Assembly (NCBI RefSeq): GCF_000003195.3 | Contig: NC_012873.2 | Location: 44,820,061 to 44,884,060, forward strand | Source: Sorghum bicolor | Lineage: Eukaryota; Streptophyta; Magnoliopsida; Poales; Poaceae | DNA length: 64,000 nt | Reading direction: 5' to 3' | Made by a program: the position numbers and the translations under genes | Part shown: positions 35,284-47,275 of the stretch, one piece after another | Layout: each line of letters begins with the position of its first letter | Numbering within the stretch: the stretch's first letter is position 1 | The notes under the pieces: model-generated | Told to the model about the DNA's origin: nothing | Database searches by the model: none | What the model saw: only the letters and a program-made list of their open reading frames with translations

Positions 35284-35365
35284 GTTAGGTGTGGACCTTG
35301 ACATCTGCACTTGTTGATACGGTGTCACCCATGTTTTTCGTTAGGTGTGGACCTTGACATCTGCA
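35284..35365. repeat. 26 bp direct repeat at the deletion junction
   Basis: gttaggtgtggaccttgaca... occurs exactly at 35284-35309 and 35340-35365. It lies between the non-coding region and the LTR remnant and matches neither in the related elements. It looks like filler DNA from break repair. Confidence 0.85.
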
Positions 35366-36409
35366 TGCATTTCGATCAGCTCGACGAGATCTTTGTAATG
35401 GTGTACTCCATTCTGTGATTGGTGCTTGTACCAGGGCGGGCGCCCTGGCCCTGGGCCCGTCTCGACTCCACTTCGGTCGAGTTGCTTCTAGAGTCTTCCT
35501 GATTATGGAAAATTACCGCACACATTAATATCTCTATGTAAACCTGACGTGTGGGCCTTTCCTTCGTATTTCCTGATAACCCCCTGCAGAAATAGACAAA
35601 CACCAAAACTCGTAGAAATCTATCAGATGAAACCCTAAGTCTAGGTGTCGGTTGCATTTGGATCCTTTTTCATGATTAGTTGACGGTTAAATGTGAGCAT
35701 TAAGGACCGTCAACAGCTAACACACGCTCGTGCCTGACACAGCACCACCGGACGCTCTAATGGTCCACACCGGACGCGTTCGGTGCACATGAGACTCGTG
35801 CGCAGAGAGCACCGCAAACTTGCAAGGTCACTGGACGCACACAAGCAGCCACACCGAACGCTGAGCCCAGCGTCCGATGCCTAGCAGTTAGAAACCCCTT
35901 ACGTGCACTTGCTGACGTCACGCATCACCGGACGCGTGAACAGTGTCCTGCCCACGTCCAGTGCCAGCGTCCACTGTACTCGGCTCACACACGCCGAGTC
36001 AGACACCTCACTGGACGCGCAGGGGCAGCGTCCGGTGCTACCAACACCTGCGTCCGGTGAGTGTTTCCCAGTGAGAAACAATCCTACAACTTCTCCAAAC
36101 ATCCCACTAGTGTAATAGAAAATATACACTTAATTTACTCAAAAGCGCATAACCCAAACCCCTCTCTACCCTAGGAACTCCACCTCCTTTGCAAAGTGTG
36201 CCAATATGTGTGTTAGCTTTTCACAAACATTTTCTCAAAGAAGTTAGCCTCTCAACTTGCCACGCCACTCGATCCTAATACATATGCAAAGTTAGATCAC
36301 TCAAGTGGCACTAGATGACCGATATGCAAACAAGTTTGCCCCTCTTGATAGTACGTCCATCTATCCTAAATCTAGTCATAAACTTCTCTACACACCTATT
36401 GTTGACGGT

Positions 36410-38048
36410 CTTTAAGTATCAAATTTAATTATTAAATAAACAAAGAAAAGGATCCAAATGAAATCAACATCCAGACTTAGGGTTTTATCTGACAGAATTC
36501 CACAAGTTTTGGTGTTTGTCTATTTCTACAGGGGGTTATCAGAAAATACGGAAGAAAGGCCCACACGTCGGGATTACCTAGAGATATTAACGTGCCGCGT
36601 AATTATCTTACATCTAGAAGACTCCAGAAGCCACGAGACCGAAGCGGAGGCGAAACGGGGCCAGAGGCAGGGCGCCCGCCCTCCTGCCCTGGGTGCCCGC
36701 CCAATCTGAGAGTCCAGTCAAGACTCTGCTTCGTGGGAGATCTCCACCGACCTAACGGATCAAGGATAACCGTTCAATCTAAGTTGGTTTGATCCAACGG
36801 CCCATATTCACTTGAAGGGACTATAAAACCAGACCCCCTGGCCCCTGGAGGAGAGAGCCTCTCAACCCTAATTCATTATTCTCAAGGGAGAAGAAGCTTC
36901 TGATCAAGATTAGAGCCACCACATCAATTAGATATTTAGATTAGCATAGCTACATAGGATTAGAACTAGAAGGAGTCAATCTTCGATTGGTTTCCGGATC
37001 TGTTAAGAGGATTCTTGGTAATTCTCTAATTGTTCTTCTAATTATCTTTCTTCTTCAATATTATGAATATGACTTTGTTCTACTTCAATATATTGCTTAT
37101 GACTTTACTCTACTTGTTTATATTTAAGATTATATTGTTCTTAGTTTATCATAGTTATGTACTTGGCTTAGTTAGATTGGATCTATATACATGCTTAGGA
37201 TCGTATAGCGTTTATCCATCGGATCCATGGGTAAATGATAGATATTGTGTAGGCGTGGTGCTTATACCTTATTTATCTGCGATTGTACCCAATATGCCAG
37301 ATCGTGGGGTAGTTCGTGACAGTGACAGCTTCATTGATTCTTATATAGTCCCCCTCTCGTGTATTAGGCTGGCAGAGCAAAATTATTACAGGGGAGTGAT
37401 TGCTATGTTTCTCATTTACCTTGCTAATATCACTATGCATGGGCGTAGTCTTGTCTCACAATGATTGCTAAGTATGCTTGCACTAACTATGATAATGCTA
37501 GACTATATAGTTGAGAATAACTTAGAGAATATTCTTGTAGTTCGTTCTAATATCATGCTAATGACTTTCTAGAGTATCTAATTGAGGTGCTTATCATATT
37601 TAATATGTGGCTAAGTTATGATCAGAATAATTATCTTTGTCACTATTCATTATTTCATATATCTTTTATGTGACACTTATCCCTGTATGAAAGAGTTAGA
37701 TAAATGTTCTCAATTATACATGCAATGATAGATACTCAATCTCATATTCTATTCTGTAATCAATATTGATGATTGCTAATCCCTTCCCAGTGGTAAAAAT
37801 ATAAATAATGATACCTGGAATACTTCCCGGTTAAAATGCTACATCGGTATTAATCTGTGCGCTTGCAGATCCCATTCATTATTTATTTAGAAGAGCAATT
37901 GCATATTTCAATACCGCGTCTCTCATATCATGCTGGGGATGTCAACTTGGCTTAAGTGGTATGAGGGATAGGTTTGGCATTTTTGGCACCGTTACTAGAT
38001 TTAGAGAACTTTGTCTACTTTTGGTAATGATGTTAAGAATACCCAACA
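36410..38048 (+). repeat. 5' LTR
   Basis: It is 1639 bp, TG...CA. It holds a GC-rich inverted segment (gggcgcccgccc, near 36668), a TATA box and the leader. A 133-codon open stretch at 37063-37464 lies in the transcribed part but resembles no known protein. Confidence 0.95.
36822..36828 (+). promoter_or_regulatory. LTR TATA box
   Basis: TATAAAA in gggactataaaacc, followed by the conserved ccccctggcccctggagg and tctcaaccctaa. The same box recurs in each array unit. Confidence 0.8.
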
Positions 38049-38056
38049 AGCATTTT

Positions 38057-38074
38057 TGGCGCCGTTGCCGGGGA
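38057..38074 (+). other. Primer binding site, tRNA-Asp type
   Basis: tggcgccgttgccgggga, eight bases after the 5' LTR, is the classical site complementary to the 3' end of plant tRNA-Asp used by Athila and related elements. Confidence 0.9.
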
Positions 38075-38261
38075 AGGTTGATTACTAATCAGGAATGGAA
38101 TAAAGGAGTTTGAGTTATCATTCGCATCACTAATCTGATTGAGCTTATCTATTCTCTTATACAGTTTTACCCCGATATTTTCTATTTTATCTTATGCAGG
38201 GGAATGTATGAATAGAAGACATCTTCCCGGAAATTTTGTTGACAATCCCAAAGCGTTATTC

Positions 38262-38391
38262 AGAAGAACTAGAGCCAAGCTAAAGAAGAGATCATCAACA
38301 CTTCAGCAAGAAGCTTCATCCAATCAAGAAGAACTAGAGCCAAGCTAAAGAAGAGATCATCAACACTTCAGCAAGAAGCTTCACCGGAACT
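38262..38391 (+). repeat. 65 bp tandem duplication in the gag leader
   Basis: Two copies, starting agaagaactagagccaagc, are offset by 65 bp with the first 57 bp identical. The offset is not a multiple of three, and a small upstream frame that starts at 38208 runs into a stop in the second copy (38346-38348). Confidence 0.9.
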
Positions 38392-38411
38392 TGTCTTCAG
38401 AGTTCGAAGCC

Positions 38412-40847
38412 ATGGCGAACAAATCAATCCGCGAGTTCTCAGCTCCCACTATGGACAACATCCGCACTGGACCTGCTGCAGAGATCGATGACAACTTTGA
38501 GCTCAAGCCTGGACTTATCAACATGGTGCAATCCAACCAGTTCTGTGGGAAGGCACATGAAGATGCTAGTGCTCATCTACAACACTTCCTAGAGATTTGC
38601 AACACATTTACCATATCAGGAGTTTCCAAAGATGTTATACTACTTCACCTCTTCCCATTCTCACTGTTAGGGAGAGCGAAGCAGTGGTTCTACGCTACAA
38701 AGGAGAAGAATACTACGTGGGCACTCTGCTCAAGAAACTTCCTGGCTAAGTTCTTTCCCATGGGCAAGACCAATGCTCTCCGTGGGAAGATTACAAGTTT
38801 TCAGCAACAAAATGATGAATCTATTCCAGAAGCATGAGAGCGCTTTCAAGACTACATCCTAGAATGTCCCCATCATGGAATGGAGAGTTGGCTATTGATG
38901 CAGTCGTTTTATCATGGGCTCGGCAACAGTGCCCGAGAGACCATGGATGCTGCAGCTGGAGGAGCATTCTTATCACTTACTATACCACAAGCCACAGATC
39001 TTGTGGAGAAGATGGCGTCCAATCAAGGCTGGAATGAAGAGAGGACCCAGACACGCAAGAGAGGTGGAGGTATGCATCAGCTGAAGGAGGTAGACATGCT
39101 ATCTGCAAAGCTAGACCTGCTCATGAAGAAGCTCGCTGATAGAGCTGGAGATAAGAAAGAAGTTATGCACATCTACGACTCTCACATGACTTGTGAGGAG
39201 TGTGGAGATACTGGACACTCAGGCAATCACTGCCCTGAGATGCTTGAGGATGTGAACTACATCAACAATAACAACAACAACTACTACAACCGTCCTCAAC
39301 AAAATGAAGGTTGGAATCAACAGAGGCCTAACTACTCAGGTAATTATCAAGGTAATAATTCTTACAACAATACTAATAATTTTCCACCTTTGAGAGAGTT
39401 AGTGTCTAATCAAGGAAAGCTAATGGATAACCTATCTAAGAAATTGGCATCTAATGATAAAATGCTAGAAAATATAAATAATAGAATGGATAATTTTTCT
39501 ACTGCCATCAAGAATCAAATTAGCTTTAATAAAATGATTGAATCTTAGTTAAATCAAATAGTTGCTGCTGTTCCTGCTACTAACCCCGGTATACCATCAC
39601 AACCGGAAGGATTAGAATCTGCAAATCTTGTAGACATGTTTGATGCAGGTAATAATTGGAGTAACCCCGTCACTGAATTCAATACTGACCTTCTGCCGGT
39701 CAAGAGAGGTGATCGAGGACGCCCCGTCATCCCGATCTCCATCGGCATGGTGGACGTCCCAGAAGCACTCTGTGACTTTGGCTCCAGTGTCAACATTATA
39801 CCCAGGGTACTCTATGAAAAATTCTTTACATATCCTTTATTAGAAACAACGATGTGTTTGCAGTTTGCAGATCAGACGATAAGTTTTCCAAAAGGAATAT
39901 TGAGAAATCTTTGTGTCCGAGTTGGTACCTTATATGCCCCAGCAGACTTCGTAGTAGTAGAGATCGGAAATGATGAGAGGGCACCCATCAACTTAGGGAG
40001 GCCATTCTTGAACACCACGGGAGCTATCATCTACGCTAGCGCTGCCAAGATCAGTTTCTACATCAAAGGGAGGAAGGAGACGTTTTTCTTCAAGAACAAG
40101 ACTAAACAAATCCCAGATCAATCCAGACATGAATCAAGGAAGAGGACCAACAGGAGGAACAGGAACAAGCAAGTATGGACCGAGTCAGCTAAGATGGTCA
40201 CTGTAGTTCATAGAGGCCAAGATAACCAACTTAAGTCACCGTTTTTGACCAAGAAGGACGACCCAGGAATGCCAAGCATCTACTGCTCCATAAATGGATA
40301 CAGCTTTTACAAGACATTTTGCGACACCGGATCGGGCGTCAACATAATGGCCGCAGTCACCTATCGGCTCTTGTTCAGAACCATGCCCCTAAGACCAACA
40401 TACATTCAGCTCCAGATGGCAGATCAGACATTTCGAGAAGTTAAAGGAACAGTAACTGATGTCCCAGTCAAAATAGACGATCATTTTGTCTACACAGACT
40501 TTCAAGTTATTGACATGGGAGAAGATGAGTACGACCCACCCATCATCCTTGGAAGACCGTTCCTCAGCACCGTTAAAGCAATCATCTACATTGGAACCGG
40601 AGAAGTCCATATGCACTTCCCCTGAGAGAAGGTACGCCATTATTTTACTGACCCTAACTATATCGTTGAAGAATCTAAGCAGGTGAGGAAACGACGCAAC
40701 CGCAACCAGATGGGGCAAATCATCAAGGACGGATGGGCAGACTATGAAGGAGAAGTTGTAAGGTCAGAAGACGTAGAGTTTAAAGAGAACTATCCAGAGG
40801 AGACTGAAGCACCGAGTCAGGTATGGAAAGAGAAGATAATTACATAA
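38412..40847 (+). pseudogene. Gag fused to two tandem retropepsin-like domains; three stop codons
   Basis: A single 812-codon frame starts at MANKSIREFSAPTMDN. Gag capsid sequence (residues about 30-230) is clearly Athila-like (FELKPGLINMVQ, LLGRAKQWFYA, AAAGGAFLSLT). A CCHC knuckle CEECGDTGHSGNHC lies near 265, followed by an Asn-rich linker. Two protease-like lobes come next. Lobe 1 has CDFGSSVNII (Asp codon 39774-39776) and NLGRPFL. Lobe 2, 183 residues on, has CDTGSGVNIM (Asp codon 40323-40325) and ILGRPFL. The frame is broken by TGA at 38835-38837, TAG at 39546-39548 and TGA at 40623-40625, but stays open otherwise and ends at TAA 40845-40847. After it comes non-coding sequence, not RT. 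Array unit 1 begins inside it (40606), so each unit also carries the last 80 or so codons. Confidence 0.87.
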
Positions 40848-41400
40848 AGAGGAGGCGCTGCCGGAAGTACCGACTCCGCCACCCAACGAACCTCAGGACA
40901 ATTGAGAAAATGGAGAGTCCCATTCGGAGGACTTAAAAACACCGAACGCCTTGCCAAGACGTAAACTTGGTAGTTATCCTTTCCCTTTCAATTATTTAAA
41001 ATAGTTTGCTTAGTTACTTATGTTCATGCTATCCTAAAAAGAAAATAAAAATGTGAAAAACAGTAAGCCCCATGTGAGTAGACGAGTGGCATAAAACCCA
41101 TAAGTACATTCACTGTGGTGGCATAAAAATAAAATAAATATTTCATTTCTGCTTTATAAAATGAAAATATAAAAACAGGGAGTAATATTTATTGAGGAGT
41201 CTCAACATGATAAAGGCTAGATATTTATGCTAACACTTAATCAGTTCCACAAGCTTTGTTGTCTATTTGAGCTCCACAGAATTCAAGAATCAAGAAGACT
41301 AGCAGACGAAGGACATTCTAATCGCTGTCAGAATGCTGCTGACTTTCAAATACACCTCTGCCACCTGCTAGCTACATCAAGAGAAATTATGTCAAAATTC

Positions 41401-41412
41401 AGCTTGGGGGAG
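41401..41412 (+). other. Internal polypurine-like site
   Basis: agcttgggggag repeats the core of the polypurine tract beside the LTR (taagcttgggggagttt) about 1.65 kb upstream of it, and is followed by gcaccccca, which can pair with its G run. Copies lie at 44736, 48071, 51406 and 54741 (the last with one change) and, inverted, near 34712 and 61877 in the related elements. Confidence 0.6.
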
Positions 41413-42240
41413 AGCACCCCCATTTATACCGATAAGTATTTCTATCTATCTATCTTTATACTTATACTATATTAAAATATAAATATACATAAACTAGGAA
41501 AAACCAAATAAATATTTTGTGCTTATATATATCTTTTGCTTAGTATGTTTAATAAATAAATAAAGTGGCTATGCTAATCTGTATCTAAATAAAACTCAAG
41601 CATGGATATGATGAATAGTTGCTCTGCCTAATTTGCAAATTTTAAGTTCTCTCTCAAGTTTAGACATAATTGTTATAATTTAAAGCTTGCTCTAGACCTA
41701 AACTTGTGGGATGAAAACTTGATCTGAAGTCTAAGTTGTTAACGGATATGATATGGGAAGGTTGAGCTGTTGTTTATCTGTTCCTAGAGATGCTAGAATT
41801 CTGGAGAATTTTATCTTTGAAAATCTTTAAAATGTTGCATGATGAGTTCCTGTATGATGAGAGTTTAAATTCCTACCACAGCCATATATACATGCTTGCT
41901 AGACTTTGAGCCACACATTTACTATTTACTGCTTATGAGCATTGAGTGTGGTCAAGCTGTGTAGACCCTTAGGAGTTTGTCATGTGGTTAAATCAAGATT
42001 TCACTTGCACGTTCACTCATATATGCTACTTCTACTCCGGAAGTATCATTCACATATATCCACCCATTTCCATCTCCAGAACCACCCAAAAATATTCTAC
42101 TCCTAACCCGGGAGAGAATAGACAAAAATATTTCTGTTTTTCCTTTATGAAATAAATGCTCAAGTTATCTTGTTACTACCGCTTGCTATATTATCTCAAG
42201 AGATGAGTGCTCTAAAAAAAAGATACGAGGAAATAAAAAG

Positions 42241-42337
42241 GAGCAAGTGCTCGGAACCTCGAAAGAAACGAAAAAAGTGAGACGAGAGGTAAAAATGGAC
42301 AAGTGTCCGACAGTAGAATTAGGGGTACAAGATACCC
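42241..42337 (+). other. Three-hairpin element (array unit 1)
   Basis: Perfect stems are gagc-aagt-gctc (42241-42252), ggac-aagt-gtcc (42297-42308) and gggta-caaga-taccc (42323-42337). The first stem differs from the related elements at both sides of one pair and keeps pairing. Copies recur every 3335 bp to 55581. Confidence 0.75.
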
Positions 42338-43483
42338 ACGTGAGAGAAAAGAAAAAGAAGAGCATCTCATTCTCCTCATAAAAATTCAAAAAGCAAGGAA
42401 GGTATGTATCCCCTCAAAAGAGCAAAGTAGAATTAGACTTTCACCATTGTTATCACCATCATCACCATACACCATTCAATCGCCACACATGCACATCTTG
42501 ATTAAACTTATTGACTTGTTTCTTTGGATCCATGGTTTGACTATACAATAAATGTCTTGTAAGTATGTATACTTTATCTCCCACCTATGAGCTCTAGATA
42601 TTAAAGCCTTATTAGAGTAGGGTGAGAGAGAAGGCAATGTCACTATGCTTTATACCACAAATACTACATATCTTGAGAGAAGGCATATACCATCACTGCC
42701 TTGGTAAGGATCCAGAAATACCACAAAAGAGAGATATGAGAGAATCATACAAGGAATCTCTGAGTTTTATTTGAAAATCTACAAAAACTCTAGAGCTATA
42801 GCTGATCAAGAATAAGAGACATGGCACTTGGCTAGACTGTTCTATCTTTTAACTACTCAAGACAGAAGTGACGGTTACAAGTCCCATGGTGAAGGTAAAG
42901 TAAGTAAGTTTTAAGTCTTGACAGTTTACTCTAACTCAGAGATGAGATCTTATTTTAAAAGCATGTGTACTGTCAATTTTTAAAGATATTGCAACAACTT
43001 CTAATCCATTGCTGAGTCTGTCCTTGCTCAGGGACGAGCAAGAGGTAAGCTTGGGGGAGTTTGTTGACGGTCCTTAAGTATTAAATTTAATTATTAAATA
43101 AACAAAGAAAAGGATCCAAATGAAATCAACATCCAGACTTAGGGTTTTATGTGACATAATTCCACAAGTTTTGGTGTTTGTCTATTTCTGCAGGGGGTTA
43201 TCAGGAAATACGGAAGAAAGGCCCACACGTCGGGATTACATAGAGATATTAACGTGCCGCGTAATTATCTTACATCTAGAAGACTCCAGAAGCCATGAGA
43301 CCGAAGCGGAGGCGAAACGGGGCCAGAGGCGGGGCGCCCGCCCTCCTGCCCTGGGCGCCCACCCCCTCAGAGAGTCCAATCAGGACTCTGCTTCGTGGGA
43401 GATCTCCACCGACCTAAAGGATCAAGGATAACCGTTCAATCTAAGTCGGTTTGATCCAACGGCCCATATTCACTTGAAGGGAC

Positions 43484-43490
43484 TATAAAA
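43484..43490 (+). promoter_or_regulatory. TATA box in the truncated LTR of unit 1
   Basis: TATAAAA is in the same context as in the full LTR. Equivalents lie at 46819, 50154, 53489 and, in the final LTR, 56824. Each could start transcription of the downstream unit. Confidence 0.7.
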
Positions 43491-43940
43491 CCAGACCCCC
43501 TGGCCCCTGGAGGAGAGAGCCTCTCAACCCTAATTCATTATTCTCAAGGGAGAAGAAGCTTCTGATCAAGATTAGAGCCACCACATCAATTAGATATCTA
43601 GATTAGCATAGCTACATAGGATTAGAACTAGAAGGAGTCAATCTTTGATTGGTTTCCGGATCTGTCAAGAGGATTCTTGGTAATTCTCTAATTGTTCTTC
43701 TAATTATCTTTGTTCTTCAATATTATGAATATGACTTTGTTCTACTTCAATATATTGCTTATGACTTTGCTCTACTTGTTTATATTCAAGATTATATTGT
43801 TCTTAGTTTATCATAGTTATGTACTTGGCTTAGTTAGATTGGATCTATATACATGCTTTGGATCGTATAGCGTTTATCCATCAGATCCATGGGTAAATGA
43901 TAGATATTGTGTAGGCGTGGTGCTTATACCGTATTTATCT

Positions 43941-46900
43941 TCCATATGCACTTCCCCTGAGAGAAGGTACGCCATTATTTTACTGACCCTAACTATATCG
44001 TTGAAGAATCTAAGCAGGTGAGGAAACGACGCAACCGCAACCAGATGAGGCAAATCATCAAGGACGGATGGGCAGACTATGAAGGAGAAGTTGTAAGGTC
44101 AGAAGACGTAGAGTTTAAAGAGAACTATCCAGAGGAGACTGAAGCACCGAGTCAGGTATGGAAAGAGAAGATAATTACATAAAGAGGAGGCGCTGCCGGA
44201 AGTACCGACTCCGCCACCCAACGAACCTCAGGACAATTGAGAAAATGGAGAGTCCCATTCGGAGGACTTAAAAACACCGAACGCCTTGCCAAGACGTAAA
44301 CTTGGTAGTTATCCTTTCCCTTTCAATTATTTAAAATAGTTTGCTTAGTTACTTATGTTCATGCTATCCTAAAAAGAAAATAAAAATGTGAAAAACAGTA
44401 AGCCCCATGTGAGTAGACGAGTGGCATAAAACCCATAAGTACATTCACTGTGGTGGCATAAAAATAAAATAAATATTTCATTTCTGCTTTATAAAATGAA
44501 AATATAAAAACAGGGAGTAATATTTATTGAGGAGTCTCAACATGATAAAGGCTAGATATTTATGCTAACACTTAATCAGTTCCACAAGCTTTGTTGTCTA
44601 TTTGAGCTCCACAGAATTCAAGAATCAAGAAGACTAGCAGACGAAGGACATTCTAATCGCTGTCAGAATGCTGCTGACTTTCAAATACACCTCTGCCACC
44701 TGCTAGCTACATCAAGAGAAATTATGTCAAAATTCAGCTTGGGGGAGAGCACCCCCATTTATACCGATAAGTATTTCTATCTATCTATCTTTATACTTAT
44801 ACTATATTAAAATATAAATATACATAAACTAGGAAAAACCAAATAAATATTTTGTGCTTATATATATCTTTTGCTTAGTATGTTTAATAAATAAATAAAG
44901 TGGCTATGCTAATCTGTATCTAAATAAAACTCAAGCATGGATATGATGAATAGTTGCTCTGCCTAATTTGCAAATTTTAAGTTCTCTCTCAAGTTTAGAC
45001 ATAATTGTTATAATTTAAAGCTTGCTCTAGACCTAAACTTGTGGGATGAAAACTTGATCTGAAGTCTAAGTTGTTAACGGATATGATATGGGAAGGTTGA
45101 GCTGTTGTTTATCTGTTCCTAGAGATGCTAGAATTCTAGAGAATTTTATCTTTGAAAATCTTTAAAATGTTGCATGATGAGTTCCTGTATGATGAGAGTT
45201 TAAATTCCTACCACAGCCATATATACATGCTTGCTAGACTTTGAGCCACACATTTACTATTTACTGCTTATGAGCATTGAGTGTGGTCAAGCTGTGTAGA
45301 CCCTTAGGAGTTTGTCATGTGGTTAAATCAAGATTTCACTTGCACGTTCACTCATATATGCTACTTCTACTCCGGAAGTATCATTCACATATATCCACCC
45401 ATTTCCATCTCCAGAACCACCCAAAAATATTCTACTCCTAACCCGGGAGAGAATAGACAAAAATATTTCTGTTTTTCCTTTATGAAATAAATGCTCAAGT
45501 TATCTTGTTACTACCGCTTGCTATATTATCTCAAGAGATGAGTGCTCTAAAAAAAAGATACGAGGAAATAAAAAGGAGCAAGTGCTCGGAACCTCGAAAG
45601 AAACGAAAAAAGTGAGACGAGAGGTAAAAATGGACAAGTGTCCGACAGTAGAATTAGGGGTACAAGATACCCACGTGAGAGAAAAGAAAAAGAAGAGCAT
45701 CTCATTCTCCTCATAAAAATTCAAAAAGCAAGGAAGGTATGTATCCCCTCAAAAGAGCAAAGTAGAATTAGACTTTCACCATTGTTATCACCATCATCAC
45801 CATACACCATTCAATCGCCACACATGCACATCTTGATTAAACTTATTGACTTGTTTCTTTGGATCCATGGTTTGACTATACAATAAATGTCTTGTAAGTA
45901 TGTATACTTTATCTCCCACCTATGAGCTCTAGATATTAAAGCCTTATTAGAGTAGGGTGAGAGAGAAGGCAATGTCACTATGCTTTATACCACAAATACT
46001 ACATATCTTGAGAGAAGGCATATACCATCACTGCCTTGGTAAGGATCCAGAAATACCACAAAAGAGAGATATGAGAGAATCATACAAGGAATCTCTGAGT
46101 TTTATTTGAAAATCTACAAAAACTCTAGAGCTATAGCTGATCAAGAATAAGAGACATGGCACTTGGCTAGACTGTTCTATCTTTTAACTACTCAAGACAG
46201 AAGTGACGGTTACAAGTCCCATGGTGAAGGTAAAGTAAGTAAGTTTTAAGTCTTGACAGTTTACTCTAACTCAGAGATGAGATCTTATTTTAAAAGCATG
46301 TGTACTGTCAATTTTTAAAGATATTGCAACAACTTCTAATCCATTGCTGAGTCTGTCCTTGCTCAGGGACGAGCAAGAGGTAAGCTTGGGGGAGTTTGTT
46401 GACGGTCCTTAAGTATTAAATTTAATTATTAAATAAACAAAGAAAAGGATCCAAATGAAATCAACATCCAGACTTAGGGTTTTATGTGACATAATTCCAC
46501 AAGTTTTGGTGTTTGTCTATTTCTGCAGGGGGTTATCAGGAAATACGGAAGAAAGGCCCACACGTCGGGATTACATAGAGATATTAACGTGCCGCGTAAT
46601 TATCTTACATCTAGAAGACTCCAGAAGCCATGAGACCGAAGCGGAGGCGAAACGGGGCCAGAGGCGGGGCGCCCGCCCTCCTGCCCTGGGCGCCCACCCC
46701 CTCAGAGAGTCCAATCAGGACTCTGCTTCGTGGGAGATCTCCACCGACCTAAAGGATCAAGGATAACCGTTCAATCTAAGTCGGTTTGATCCAACGGCCC
46801 ATATTCACTTGAAGGGACTATAAAACCAGACCCCCTGGCCCCTGGAGGAGAGAGCCTCTCAACCCTAATTCATTATTCTCAAGGGAGAAGAAGCTTCTGA

Positions 46901-47275
46901 TCAAGATTAGAGCCACCACATCAATTAGATATCTAGATTAGCATAGCTACATAGGATTAGAACTAGAAGGAGTCAATCTTTGATTGGTTTCCGGATCTGT
47001 CAAGAGGATTCTTGGTAATTCTCTAATTGTTCTTCTAATTATCTTTGTTCTTCAATATTATGAATATGACTTTGTTCTACTTCAATATATTGCTTATGAC
47101 TTTGCTCTACTTGTTTATATTCAAGATTATATTGTTCTTAGTTTATCATAGTTATGTACTTGGCTTAGTTAGATTGGATCTATATACATGCTTTGGATCG
47201 TATAGCGTTTATCCATCAGATCCATGGGTAAATGATAGATATTGTGTAGGCGTGGTGCTTATACCGTATTTATCT
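43941..47275 (+). repeat. Tandem array unit 2 (3335 bp)
   Basis: This has the same content and length as unit 1, with only a few base differences (for example ctagag for ctggag near 45138). Its truncated LTR starts at 46397 with a TATA box at 46819-46825. The small open stretches in it recur in every unit and are not genes. Confidence 0.97.

Larger units (their letters stand above)
31579..35715 (-). mobile_element. Deletion derivative of an Athila-like LTR element
   Basis: TG...CA ends are flanked by GCTAA (31574-31578 and 35716-35720). On the minus strand only about 350 bp of the 5' LTR remains (35715-35366). It is joined directly to the 3' non-coding region (35270-33059), a polypurine tract and a full 1480 bp 3' LTR. 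Primer site, gag and protease are gone. The non-coding region matches, in reverse, that of the 36410-58049 element, including three hairpins and an internal polypurine-like site. Confidence 0.9.
40606..43940 (+). repeat. Tandem array unit 1 (3335 bp)
   Basis: The unit consists of the last 242 bp of the protease frame, the 3' non-coding region, the polypurine tract (to 43061) and the first 879 bp of an LTR (43062-43940). It then jumps without clear homology back to the protease frame (ttatct|tccatatg). Unit 1 has atgggg at 40709-40714 where the other copies have atgagg. Confidence 0.97.

Noticed and set aside
37063..37464. 133-codon frame in the LTR leader, with shorter versions in each array unit and a 158-codon version at 56989
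   Set aside because: It resembles no protein family, is hydrophobic because the DNA is T-rich, and its frame differs between copies through a one-base indel. It is transcribed LTR, not a gene.
38057..38074. tRNA-Asp-like sequence as a tRNA gene
   Set aside because: Only the 18 bases complementary to the tRNA 3' end are present, directly after an LTR: it is a primer binding site.
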